Counted from the first letter of the stretch, positions 29,549-37,433 are shown. The stretch is DNA of 64,000 nt from Paludibacterium sp. B53371 (GCF_018802765.1 NZ_CP069163.1:434001-498000), one strand, 5' to 3'. A program made the numbers and translations. The notes: generated by a model not told the origin, from the sequence alone.

Positions 29549-29975
29549 GTTGATCCACTGTCCGGTGGACAGACACAGCGGGGACTGTGACCTGGTGTCG
29601 TCGCTGCTGATTCTCTGGCATCGCCGGCATGGCTTTCTGATGCAGCTGCGCACCGATGATGCACCGATCATGCCGTCTTGTGTCGGCTTCTTCGGCGGCG
29701 GCATTCGCCATGGCGAGACGCCGCATGCGGCGGCCTTGCGGGAGATGCAGGAGGAACTGGGGTTTTGTGTCGACATTGCGTTTCATGCCGCGCGGGTCGC
29801 GGCAGTCGAACCTGACCACAAAGAACTGGCTTATTTTTTCAGTGCCGAGTTACATAACGATCATTACCCGGTTTTTGAGGGTGCGGCAGCCATTTGGGTA
29901 GATCCAGAAAATCCGCCGAAGGGGCTGTATCCCAGGGATGTCCAGACGTTGCTGGGTTTCCCTTTTGCAGGGTGA
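29532..29975 (+). CDS. Nudix hydrolase
   Basis: A 147-residue protein with a complete Nudix box GGIRHGETPHAAALREMQEE-LGF (Gly, Glu, then REMQEELGF). Nudix enzymes hydrolyse nucleoside diphosphate linked to another group; in glycan clusters GDP-mannose mannosyl hydrolases of about this size occur, so a nucleotide-sugar is a reasonable guess. The ATG at 29532 overlaps the reductase gene by 17 bases. The next radical SAM gene follows within 30 bases. Confidence 0.82.
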   Translation: MQNAAELIHCPVDRHSGDCDLVSSLLILWHRRHGFLMQLRTDDAPIMPSCVGFFGGGIRHGETPHAAALREMQEELGFCVDIAFHAARVAAVEPDHKELAYFFSAELHNDHYPVFEGAAAIWVDPENPPKGLYPRDVQTLLGFPFAG

Positions 29976-30003
29976 TTTTGAACTGTTGGACATGGAGCGT
30001 GAA

Positions 30004-31296
30004 ATGGACGATATCATCAAGGAAGAAAGTTCTCATTCGCGGTTTTTCCGCCGCAATCAGAATATGCCGGATCAGGTTGTTGACCTGTCCCAGCTCAAGC
30101 GGAATATGCCGTCCACGCTGAATGCCCAGGGCAAGCACATTTCCTCCCAGGATAAATACCTGATGGATGGCAACAAGATGCTCTGGCATCTTGACCGTTT
30201 CAAGGCCTGGAAAAATGGCGAGATTTTTGCGCCTATCCATATCGACTCGGGCCTGTCCAAGGGTTGCAACATCAAGTGCCATTACTGCTATGGCGTCACG
30301 CAAGGCAATTTCTACAAGGAAAGCGCCAAGAAGTATATTGATCGCCATTCGCTGATCGACAATTATCTGCGCAGTGCCGGCGACATGGGCGTGCGTTCGA
30401 TCGCCCTGATTGGCGAAGCCGAGCCGACGCTCAACCCGCACTTCTATGAGGCCGTGGTGGTGGGCAAGGAGTCGGGCATCGATATGTCGGCGGGGACCAA
30501 CGGGGTACTGTTTGATACCGGTCGTGATGGTCAGGCGGCGCTGGAGCACCTGTCCTGGCTGCGATTCAATATCAGCGCGGCCTCCGATGAGTCGTATCGC
30601 CGGATCCATGCCAGCAAGATGTTCGATACCGTGATCGAAAAGATCCGCTTCTGTGTGGAGTACAAACGCAAGCATAACCTGCAGCTGGATATCGGCCTGC
30701 AGATGGTGCTGACCCCGAAGGACATCGGTGAAGTGGTGCCGCTGGCCAAGCTGGGCCAGGAGCTGGGCGTTGACTACTTCCAGGTCAAGCATTGCAGCGA
30801 CACGGTGGAAAACGACCTTGGTTTCTATGAGCGTCTGGATGATTACGAGAAGTACGCACCCCTGCTGCTGGAGGCCGAGGGCTATGGCACGGGGGATTAT
30901 CGCGTGGTCGTGAAGTGGGACAAGATCACCAACGGTGGCAAGCGCGATTATGACCAGTGCCTGGGCGCGCCGTTCCTGCTGTATACCGAAGGCACCGGCA
31001 AGGTGTACACCTGCGGTATGTTCTTTGACGGCAAGTATCAGCAGGATTATCTGCTCGGTGATCTGACCAAGCAGACCTTCCGTGAAATCGTCGAGTCCGA
31101 TCATTACTGGAAGGTCATCGACAAGGTCAAGAATGAGATTGACGTCCACAAGGATTGCTATGCCAATTGCCGTACCCACTCCTGCAACAACTTCCTGTGG
31201 GATGCCAAGGAGGGCAACGTCAACAGCGGGATTGTGCAGAAGTACTCGGGCGGCTTCGATCTGAACAACCCGCCGCCGCACAAGAACTTTGTCTGA
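30004..31296 (+). CDS. Radical SAM enzyme with SPASM-like C-terminus (second copy type)
   Basis: A 430-residue radical SAM protein with CNIKCHYC (Cys at about residues 88, 92, 95). GEAEPTLNPHFYEAV and SAGTNGVLFD match the strands that follow in the protein at 19343, so the two are distant relatives. C-terminal cysteines (DQCLGAPFL, YTCGMFF, KDCYANCRTHSCNN) fit an auxiliary iron-sulphur domain. It ends in an unusual Pro-rich tail. The start at 30004 is favoured by GGAG at 29994-29997; 29992 and 29938 are in-frame alternatives. A terminator follows immediately. Substrate unknown; a sugar is suggested only by context. Confidence 0.78.
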   Translation: MDDIIKEESSHSRFFRRNQNMPDQVVDLSQLKRNMPSTLNAQGKHISSQDKYLMDGNKMLWHLDRFKAWKNGEIFAPIHIDSGLSKGCNIKCHYCYGVTQGNFYKESAKKYIDRHSLIDNYLRSAGDMGVRSIALIGEAEPTLNPHFYEAVVVGKESGIDMSAGTNGVLFDTGRDGQAALEHLSWLRFNISAASDESYRRIHASKMFDTVIEKIRFCVEYKRKHNLQLDIGLQMVLTPKDIGEVVPLAKLGQELGVDYFQVKHCSDTVENDLGFYERLDDYEKYAPLLLEAEGYGTGDYRVVVKWDKITNGGKRDYDQCLGAPFLLYTEGTGKVYTCGMFFDGKYQQDYLLGDLTKQTFREIVESDHYWKVIDKVKNEIDVHKDCYANCRTHSCNNFLWDAKEGNVNSGIVQKYSGGFDLNNPPPHKNFV

Positions 31297-31312
31297 GGCG
31301 GCAGCCAAAATG

Positions 31313-31343
31313 AACGGCGCGGATTTCTCCGCGCCGTTTTTCT
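31313..31343. terminator. Bidirectional terminator between converging genes
   Basis: AACGGCGCGGA (31313-31323) pairs with TCCGCGCCGTT (31328-31338) around TTTC, followed by TTTCTTT on the plus strand. It serves the radical SAM gene on the left and possibly, in reverse, the glycosyltransferase gene ending at 31369. Confidence 0.88.
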
Positions 31344-31368
31344 TTGGCTGACCTGAAGAAGCAGGACC

Positions 31369-32634
31369 TCAGGCGGTGATGGTTTCGTCGCTCCTGGCGG
31401 TGGGCGCGTCCTGCAGGCTGCTGATATCGCTGAGGACTTCCTGTACACGATGTCGCCAGGTATGACGGGCATGAGCCTCTTCTGCCGCATTCATGCCGAT
31501 CTCGCGCAGCCTGGCCGGCTGTGCGCACCAGTGGCGCAAGGTCTCGACGCCTTCTTCAATGGTGAAGGGAATGTAGTGTTCGCCAGGCTGGAAATGTCGC
31601 TTGATATCGTGCTCGGTATCATCGAAGCGCCCGGTGCAGACAAACATCGGGGCCCCACAGCCCATTCCCTCCAGTACCCGGGAGTGCATGCCGAAGCAGC
31701 CGTTGTGCATATTGACCTGGGTTTCGCGGTAGACCTGGGCAAGTTCCTGCTGCCAGCGCAGATTGCGGCGGTAGTAAGGGACAAATTTTGGCCAGTAAAG
31801 CCATTGTGACGAGCCATAAATCGCCAGATCGAGACCGGCGGCAACGGCCATGTCGCCAATGGCCAGGCGATCGTTGATGCGCGGCATTTCGGTATCGAGC
31901 GTATGCAGCACGGCGGTCTGGTCCATGCTGGTGGCGAGCTGGGCGCCGGAAATGTCGATCTGCAGGTAGTCGCGGAACTGGCTGGCGATCAGATCGTGCA
32001 TGTCGCTGAAGGAGTGCTTGCAGACACTGACCTTGGCCTTGGTCAGCAAGAAGTCGGCAACTCGGTCGACGCACAGTTTCTTGCCATTGTTCCAGCCCAG
32101 GGCATGACGCATGACCGCCGGGTTGGTGGCGTGCAGGGGCAGCGGGATGTAGCCGCAGATAGCCGCCGTATTCGGCACCGGCGTGATCTCCGGCCGCGGA
32201 TAGTGCATGTTCGGGTCAATGCCGGTATGCAGTCGGCCCCAGACCCCTTCGAGCAGATGATGGCTGAAGCCGAAGTAGTCCGGCTGGATCAGGGTGTAGG
32301 TCAGCAGGCTGCCGCCGAAGTTGGGGTCGGTATAGTGCAGTTGCTTGCGCTCATGGGGGCGACGCTCGCGCCAGCCGTCCTGAATCCAGGCGACGTGCGG
32401 TATTTCCTCGGGGATGGCCGCACGGCTCTGGTTTTTGGTGCGGTTGATTTCAAAGATGAAATCCGGCTTGAGCGTCGACAGCTCCTTATAGATCGCTTCA
32501 TCGTCAAGGTCAGAGTCGACGGCGAGGGTTTCCACGCCCTCGCATGAAAAGGCGCTGGCCAGCGAGCGCAGCATGCCGGCCATATAAGGGTGGGTGCTGA
32601 AGCTGTGCAATAGCACCACTTTGCTGATTGCCAT
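31369..32634 (-). CDS. CgeB-like glycosyltransferase
   Basis: A 421-residue protein similar in plan to the CgeB/DUF3880 glycosyltransferases (GT-B). The C-terminal half has the donor-site-like pattern NMHNGCFGMHSRVLEGMGCGAP followed by FTIEEGVETLRHWC and RLREIGMNAAEEAHARHTW, typical of the glycosyltransferase family-1-like C-terminal domain. The N-terminal half contains HVAWIQDGWRERR. It lies 11 bases after a B12-binding radical SAM gene on the same strand, so both are probably co-expressed. Acceptor and donor unknown; location beside flagellins is suggestive. Confidence 0.72.
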   Translation of the reverse strand: MAISKVVLLHSFSTHPYMAGMLRSLASAFSCEGVETLAVDSDLDDEAIYKELSTLKPDFIFEINRTKNQSRAAIPEEIPHVAWIQDGWRERRPHERKQLHYTDPNFGGSLLTYTLIQPDYFGFSHHLLEGVWGRLHTGIDPNMHYPRPEITPVPNTAAICGYIPLPLHATNPAVMRHALGWNNGKKLCVDRVADFLLTKAKVSVCKHSFSDMHDLIASQFRDYLQIDISGAQLATSMDQTAVLHTLDTEMPRINDRLAIGDMAVAAGLDLAIYGSSQWLYWPKFVPYYRRNLRWQQELAQVYRETQVNMHNGCFGMHSRVLEGMGCGAPMFVCTGRFDDTEHDIKRHFQPGEHYIPFTIEEGVETLRHWCAQPARLREIGMNAAEEAHARHTWRHRVQEVLSDISSLQDAPTARSDETITA

Positions 32635-32645
32635 GAGGCAGGTCC

Positions 32646-33935
32646 TTAGCTGACAAAAACCGACATGTCATTGCGCTTGAAGTACTCCACATAGCGATCA
32701 ATGATCAGGCGCAGTTCTTCTTCATCTTCATGAGTACGAACTTCGGGGATGATGAAGTCGCGTACCGGGTTGCGGCAAAAGTCCGTCCAGACATCGCGAT
32801 CGAATTTGCCTTCCTTCAGCAATTGATCGTAGTACGGCGTTTCTGCCAGCGGAGACAGCAGGTTGAAGTAGGGCAGCTTGATGCCGAGGTCGCGGATGCG
32901 GCTGGGCAGGGAGTTGCGATACTCCTGGGTTTCGCCCGGAGCCCCCATGATGAAGTAGCCCAGGATGTCGATGCCGTACTTGCTGCACAGCTTGCAGAAC
33001 TGTTCGATGTGCTTGTACCGGCAGGACTTCTTGAACGTGGCCAGAATCCCGTCATCGAGACTCTCGATGCCGACATGCAGGCGGCGACAACCCGCGTCGG
33101 CCAGATCGGCAATCACATCTTCCCGGACTTCGACCGTACCGCGCGCACTCCAGTCAATGGTGATGTTTTCATTGATCAGGGCGCGGGAGATCTCGCTGAC
33201 GCGGGCGCGGTTGACGTTGAAGGCATCGTCGAGAATGTGGATCGAGGTCGCCCCGAGATCGATCAGTTGCTTGAATTCTTCCACGCAGCGCTCGGCAGAC
33301 TTCATGTTGAAGGTCTTCTGCTGCACGTCGCAGTACGTACAAGCGTAGGGGCATCCTTTGGAGCTGAACATCGGCAGGCGCAGCGAGCCGACATTGAACA
33401 GCAGGTCTTCATTGGCCTCGATACGGTAAGTCTCGATATCCATCAGGTGCCGCGCCGGCAGGGGGATGGCGTTCAGGTCCACTTGCCCGCCAAAGTAAAC
33501 GCCGGGCGGACGACCGGAGTCCAGCCATTCCGGAAAGATGACTTCCGCGTCATCGACGAACACCGCATGGGCGCCTTGCTCTTGAATGAAGCGGTAGTTC
33601 TTGGTGGCGTGCGGGCCGCCGACGATCTTGCAGGGAGCACTGGTGCGCCGCAGGATCTCGGTCATGGCCCAGGCGCGATAGGTGACGACCGACAGGCCGA
33701 GCACGTCAGGGGCAAAGGTTTCGATCTGCTCAATCGTCTCATCCAGAGACAGGCCCAGGCTGGCGGCGTCGAGCACGTTGACTTCATAGCGGTCTGCCGG
33801 AATGTTGGCAGCCAGACTCAGCACGCCGAGAGGCATGTATTTGACAGCTTTGTTCTTGTAAAACTTGGCGGTCACGCGGTCGAGCACTTCTCCCTCGTAG
33901 GGCATGACAACCAGCATGATTTTTTCTCTGTTCAT
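32646..33935 (-). CDS. B12-binding-domain radical SAM enzyme
   Basis: A 429-residue protein. Residues about 1-150 resemble the cobalamin-binding Rossmann domain found before radical SAM domains (YMPLGVLSLAANIPADRY; VLGLSVVTYRAWAMTEILRR; KIVGGPHATKNYRFIQE). The Fe-S motif is KGCPYACTYC (near residues 190-205), followed by RLHVGIESLDDGILATFKKS typical of the class. Such enzymes are often methyltransferases, but others rearrange. The start at 33935 (MNREKIMLVVMPYEGEV) was chosen because GGGAG lies 10 bases before it; the frame is open to 34016. Substrate is unknown. Confidence 0.82.
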   Translation of the reverse strand: MNREKIMLVVMPYEGEVLDRVTAKFYKNKAVKYMPLGVLSLAANIPADRYEVNVLDAASLGLSLDETIEQIETFAPDVLGLSVVTYRAWAMTEILRRTSAPCKIVGGPHATKNYRFIQEQGAHAVFVDDAEVIFPEWLDSGRPPGVYFGGQVDLNAIPLPARHLMDIETYRIEANEDLLFNVGSLRLPMFSSKGCPYACTYCDVQQKTFNMKSAERCVEEFKQLIDLGATSIHILDDAFNVNRARVSEISRALINENITIDWSARGTVEVREDVIADLADAGCRRLHVGIESLDDGILATFKKSCRYKHIEQFCKLCSKYGIDILGYFIMGAPGETQEYRNSLPSRIRDLGIKLPYFNLLSPLAETPYYDQLLKEGKFDRDVWTDFCRNPVRDFIIPEVRTHEDEEELRLIIDRYVEYFKRNDMSVFVS

Positions 33936-34302
33936 GGTCAGATGACTCCCGATGAATATGCATGGTCTGCAAACAGTGCGTCTGGGCGGGCGTGCTGTCT
34001 TGACGCTCCGGCTCATTGGCTTCCAGCGAGTCTATGCAATTTAACTGTGAAATCTACATGCCATAGAGGCAGTAGGCAATGGATAGCTTCCTCACTGGTC
34101 TGTTTATATCGGTTGCTGTGGTTCTGGCTGAAGGTTTTCGCCGATGAATTCATCCCATGAAAAAAAATATCATCACAACCCTAAAGGTTTTCGGATTGCT
34201 GTCGATGAAGTAGACGAGTAAGTGACAAGATGGTGGCGGATGAAGGCTGGGCAAGCCTGTCCGCTTTGGCGGACTTAATATGAAAGAGAATGGAGGCCTG
34301 TC
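33936..34302. other. Intergenic region between divergent B12-radical SAM and flagellin genes
   Basis: A 367-base gene-free stretch. It holds the sigma-28 promoter of the first flagellin (34182-34208) and, in the leader, two hairpins: AGGCT-GGGCA-AGCCT near 34244-34258 and GTCCGC-TTTG-GCGGAC at 34259-34274. No convincing promoter for the leftward genes was found. Confidence 0.7.
34182..34208 (+). promoter_or_regulatory. Sigma-28 (FliA) promoter of flagellin 1
   Basis: TAAA (34182-34185), 15 bases, GTCGATGA (34201-34208), against the consensus TAAA-N15-GCCGATAA; 10 of 12 positions match. It is about 95 bases before the flagellin start. Same architecture as the promoter of flagellin 2. Confidence 0.82.
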
Positions 34303-35148
34303 ATGGCTATCTATGTAAATACCAACATTGCCTCGCTCAATGCGCAGCGCAATTTGTCCCATTCGACAGACTCGCTGAAAACTTCTCTGCAACGTCTGTC
34401 TTCTGGTCTGCGCATCAATAGCGCGGCTGATGATCCTGCCGGCATGGCGATTTCGCAAACCATGACCTTGCAGATCAACGGTAACAACCAGGGTATCCGC
34501 AACGCGAGTGACGGTATCTCGCTGGCGCAGACGGCTGAAGGTGCGCTGGGCCAGATCCAGAACAACCTGCAGACCATCCGTCAGATTGCGGTGCAGGCCG
34601 CCAACGGTACGATTTCCGATACCAACCGTTCGCAGCTGCAAAAGCAGGTCGACCAGCTGACGCAGGAAATCTCGCGTATCGTGCAAACCACCAACTTCAA
34701 CGGCACGGTGCTGTTGTCCGGTGGTGCCAACATTACCTTCCAGGTGGGGGCATCCGGTGTGGCCTCCAACCAGGTGGTGGCCAGCGGTCTGGACCTGACC
34801 TCGGGCGTGTCGAGCTACGCAACCTCGCTGACGGCAACCGGTACGATCGATATCACCACCTCTGCCAAGGCTTCTGCCGTGCTGTCGGCGCTGGATACGG
34901 ACATCAACACCGTATCGAACGACCGCTCGCAGCTGGGTGCCATCCAGAACCGCTTCCAGGCGGTGGTGGCCAACATGCAGAACTATGTACAGAACTTGTC
35001 CGATTCGCGCAGCCGTATCGTGGACACTGACTTCGCGGCTGAAACCGCGAACCTGACGCAGAACCAGATTCTGCAACAGGCCGGTACCGCGATTCTGAGC
35101 CAGGCCAACCAGGTGCCGCAGGCTGCCCTGACCCTGCTGAAGGGCTAA
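34303..35148 (+). CDS. Flagellin 1
   Basis: A 281-residue flagellin with the standard conserved ends: AIYVNTNIASLNAQRNL at the N-terminus and ILSQANQVPQAALTLLKG at the C-terminus, forming the D0/D1 filament core. The central region is very short (no D2/D3 domain) and Ser/Thr-rich (SYATSLTATGTIDITTS), the sort of stretch that would be surface-exposed and could carry O-glycans. It differs from flagellin 2 by only two residues (His/Met at 20 and Ser/Thr at about 157). Transcribed from a sigma-28 promoter and closed by a terminator. Start preceded by ATGGAGG. Confidence 0.97.
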   Translation: MAIYVNTNIASLNAQRNLSHSTDSLKTSLQRLSSGLRINSAADDPAGMAISQTMTLQINGNNQGIRNASDGISLAQTAEGALGQIQNNLQTIRQIAVQAANGTISDTNRSQLQKQVDQLTQEISRIVQTTNFNGTVLLSGGANITFQVGASGVASNQVVASGLDLTSGVSSYATSLTATGTIDITTSAKASAVLSALDTDINTVSNDRSQLGAIQNRFQAVVANMQNYVQNLSDSRSRIVDTDFAAETANLTQNQILQQAGTAILSQANQVPQAALTLLKG

Positions 35149-35175
35149 GCGGTTATTTCGTACCTTTGGTCTTGA

Positions 35176-35199
35176 AGCCCCGCCCTGGCGGGGCTTTTT
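35176..35199 (+). terminator. Terminator after flagellin 1
   Basis: AGCCCCGCC and GGCGGGGCT form a hairpin (35176-35195), followed by five T. Each flagellin has its own terminator, so the three are separate transcription units. Confidence 0.9.
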
Positions 35200-35231
35200 C
35201 ATTGAATCTGCAAGAAAGTGCGTGTTGAAAC

Positions 35232-35258
35232 TAAAGATTATCGATCGGCTGCCGATAA
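35232..35258 (+). promoter_or_regulatory. Sigma-28 (FliA) promoter of flagellin 2, perfect match
   Basis: TAAA (35232-35235), 15 bases, GCCGATAA (35251-35258): identical to the consensus at all 12 positions. The leader that follows can form a long-range stem (GGCGG near 35269 with CCGCC near 35313). Confidence 0.9.
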
Positions 35259-35344
35259 GTAAGTCATGGGCGGAAGCAAAGACCCGTCTTCGGTAGTGGC
35301 GCTGAGAAGTTCCCGCCGGCTAACTGACTCGATGGAGAGTAAAA

Positions 35345-36190
35345 ATGGCTATCTATGTAAATACCAATATTGCCTCGCTGAATGCGCAGCGCAATTTGTC
35401 CATGTCGACGGACTCGCTGAAGACCTCTCTGCAACGTCTGTCCTCCGGTCTGCGTATCAATAGTGCGGCTGATGATCCTGCCGGCATGGCGATTTCGCAA
35501 ACCATGACCTTGCAGATCAACGGTAACAACCAGGGTATCCGCAACGCGAGTGACGGTATCTCGCTGGCGCAGACGGCTGAAGGTGCGCTGGGCCAGATCC
35601 AGAACAACCTGCAGACCATCCGTCAGATTGCTGTGCAGGCCGCCAACGGTACGATTTCCGATACCAACCGTTCGCAGCTGCAAAAGCAGGTCGACCAGCT
35701 GACGCAGGAAATCTCGCGTATCGTGCAAACCACCAACTTCAACGGCACGGTGCTGCTGTCCGGTGGTGCCAACATTACCTTCCAGGTGGGTGCCTCCGGC
35801 GTGGCCACCAACCAGGTGGTGGCCAGCGGTCTGGACCTGACCTCGGGCGTGTCGAGCTACGCGACCTCGCTGACGGCAACCGGCACGATCGATATCACCA
35901 CCTCTGCCAAGGCTTCTGCCGTGCTGTCGGCGCTGGATACGGACATCAACACCGTATCGAACGACCGTTCGCAGCTTGGTGCCATCCAGAACCGCTTCCA
36001 GGCGGTGGTGGCCAACATGCAGAACTATGTACAGAACTTGTCCGATTCGCGCAGCCGTATCGTGGACACTGACTTCGCGGCTGAAACCGCGAACCTGACG
36101 CAGAACCAGATTCTGCAACAGGCTGGTACTGCGATTCTGAGTCAGGCCAACCAGGTGCCGCAGGCTGCCCTGACCCTGCTGAAGGGCTAA
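35345..36190 (+). CDS. Flagellin 2
   Basis: A 281-residue flagellin almost identical to flagellin 1 (two substitutions seen: Met at 20, Thr at about 157). Nucleotide identity is also very high, including many silent sites, which points to a recent duplication or ongoing gene conversion. It has the conserved N- and C-terminal filament-core motifs and lacks a D2/D3 region. It has the best sigma-28 promoter of the three, so it may be the major filament subunit. The start is preceded by CTCGATGGAGA, shared with flagellin 3. Confidence 0.97.
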   Translation: MAIYVNTNIASLNAQRNLSMSTDSLKTSLQRLSSGLRINSAADDPAGMAISQTMTLQINGNNQGIRNASDGISLAQTAEGALGQIQNNLQTIRQIAVQAANGTISDTNRSQLQKQVDQLTQEISRIVQTTNFNGTVLLSGGANITFQVGASGVATNQVVASGLDLTSGVSSYATSLTATGTIDITTSAKASAVLSALDTDINTVSNDRSQLGAIQNRFQAVVANMQNYVQNLSDSRSRIVDTDFAAETANLTQNQILQQAGTAILSQANQVPQAALTLLKG

Positions 36191-36217
36191 GTTTGACTGA
36201 CAAGTGATGTAAAAATG

Positions 36218-36260
36218 GTTACCACGGCATGTCAACATGTCGTGGTAACTCGTTGTTTTT
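36218..36260 (+). terminator. Terminator after flagellin 2
   Basis: A long hairpin: GTTACCACGGCATG pairs with CATGTCGTGGTAAC (one G-T pair), 36218-36249, followed by TTGTTTTT. Confidence 0.88.
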
Positions 36261-36270
36261 ATCGCAAAGC

Positions 36271-36299
36271 TTGCGTTTGGTGTTTTCTACGCGTATTGT
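36271..36299 (+). promoter_or_regulatory. Possible sigma-70 promoter of flagellin 3
   Basis: TTGCGT (36271-36276), 17-base spacer, TATTGT (36294-36299). Both hexamers are imperfect. No sigma-28 site was found in this 259-base gap, unlike the other two flagellins. Confidence 0.3.
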
Positions 36300-36361
36300 T
36301 CACCATGAGAGGCGGTACGGGGACTGACTAGCCTATCCTGAAGGCATATTGCTGAAAGGGG

Positions 36362-36377
36362 CCGTCAAATTTGACGG
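36362..36377. promoter_or_regulatory. 16-bp perfect palindrome in the flagellin 3 upstream region
   Basis: CCGTCAAATTTGACGG reads the same on both strands. It lies 72 bases before the flagellin 3 start and has no T-run, so an operator or RNA hairpin is more likely than a terminator. Confidence 0.45.
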
Positions 36378-36449
36378 GCGCGCATCGGGTGCGCTGGGAC
36401 ATCGCTGGCAAAGTCCGCCGAGTTATCCTCGACTCGATGGAGAACAATA

Positions 36450-37298
36450 ATGGCAATTTATGTCAATACCAACATTGCATCGCTGAATGCCCAGCGTAAT
36501 CTTTCCGGATCAACTGAATCCCTGAAAACGTCGCTCCAGCGGCTGTCGTCCGGTCTGCGCATCAACAGCGCGGCGGATGATCCTGCCGGCATGGCTGTGT
36601 CGCAGTCCATGACGACACAGATCAACGGTAACGAGCAGGGTATTCGCAACGCAAGTGACGGTATCTCCCTGGCGCAAACCGCCGAAGGTGCACTGGGCCA
36701 GATCCAGAACAACCTGCAGACCATTCGCCAGATTGCCGTGCAGGCCGCCAACGGTACGATTTCCGATACCAACCGCTCGCAGCTGCAAAAGCAGGTCGAC
36801 CAGCTGACGCAGGAAATCTCGCGTATCGTGCAAACCACCAACTTCAACGGCACCATGCTGCTGTCGGGTGGTAACTCCATTACTTTCCAGATCGGTGCTT
36901 CCGGCGTGGCTTCCAACCAGGTGGTGGCCAGCGGTCTGGATCTGACTTCCGGTATCAACAGCTACGCGACCTCGCTGACGGCGACGGGGACCATCGATAT
37001 CACCACCACGGCCAAGGCTTCGGCGGTGTTGTCGGCGCTGGATGCCGACATCAACCTGATCTCGAATGACCGTTCGCAGCTGGGTGCGGTGCAAAACCGT
37101 TTTCAGGCGGTCATCGCCAATATGTCGAACTATGTGCAGAACCTGAAGGACTCTCGTTCGCGCATTATCGATACTGACTTTGCTTCTGAAACCGCCAACC
37201 TGACCCAGCAGCAGATCCTGCAACAGGCCGGTACGGCCGTGCTGTCGCAGGCCAACCAGGTGCCCCAGGCGGCCCTGACCCTGCTCAAGGGTGGTTGA
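36450..37298 (+). CDS. Flagellin 3 (diverged copy)
   Basis: A 282-residue flagellin with the same conserved termini but many differences from copies 1 and 2: GSTESLKTS near residue 20, AVSQSMTTQINGNEQG near 55, SGGNSITFQIG in the middle, SNYVQNLKDSRSRIIDTDFASE towards the C-terminus, and an extra Gly at the end. It lacks a recognisable sigma-28 promoter, so its regulation or place in the filament (for example hook-proximal or basal subunit) may differ. The leader ends in CTCGATGGAGA before the start, as for flagellin 2. Confidence 0.97.
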   Translation: MAIYVNTNIASLNAQRNLSGSTESLKTSLQRLSSGLRINSAADDPAGMAVSQSMTTQINGNEQGIRNASDGISLAQTAEGALGQIQNNLQTIRQIAVQAANGTISDTNRSQLQKQVDQLTQEISRIVQTTNFNGTMLLSGGNSITFQIGASGVASNQVVASGLDLTSGINSYATSLTATGTIDITTTAKASAVLSALDADINLISNDRSQLGAVQNRFQAVIANMSNYVQNLKDSRSRIIDTDFASETANLTQQQILQQAGTAVLSQANQVPQAALTLLKGG

Positions 37299-37319
37299 TC
37301 GGGTTTGAGCGGTGCAATT

Positions 37320-37354
37320 TAGCCACGATGCCTTGGGGCCTCGTGGCTATTTTT
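37320..37354 (+). terminator. Terminator after flagellin 3
   Basis: TAGCCACGA (37320-37328) and TCGTGGCTA (37341-37349) form a 9-bp stem around a 12-base loop, followed by TTTTT. Confidence 0.9.
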
Positions 37355-37406
37355 ATATGCATGTTGTGGTGGTGGCGTCTAACGTTAAATAAATTCGCAT
37401 GGCCTC

Positions 37407-37433
37407 TAAAGTTATGTCTCGCCCGGTCGATAA
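37407..37433 (+). promoter_or_regulatory. Sigma-28 (FliA) promoter of the flaG-fliD operon
   Basis: TAAA (37407-37410), 15 bases, GTCGATAA (37426-37433): 11 of 12 consensus positions. It is 217 bases before flaG, giving a leader of roughly 200 bases. Confidence 0.82.

Noticed and set aside
35259-35344. Possible c-di-GMP (GEMM) riboswitch in the flagellin 2 leader
   Set aside because: GGAAGCAAAGACC faintly resembles part of the GEMM-I core, but the tetraloop-receptor arm and the other conserved blocks are absent.
36362-36377. The palindrome before flagellin 3 as a terminator
   Set aside because: No T-run follows; the real terminator of flagellin 2 is at 36218-36260.
36403-36449. A sigma-28 promoter for flagellin 3 at CAAA-N15-CTCGACTC or TCAA-N15-ATCGGGTG
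   Set aside because: Fewer than 7 of 12 positions match and the first would lie too close to the ribosome site.
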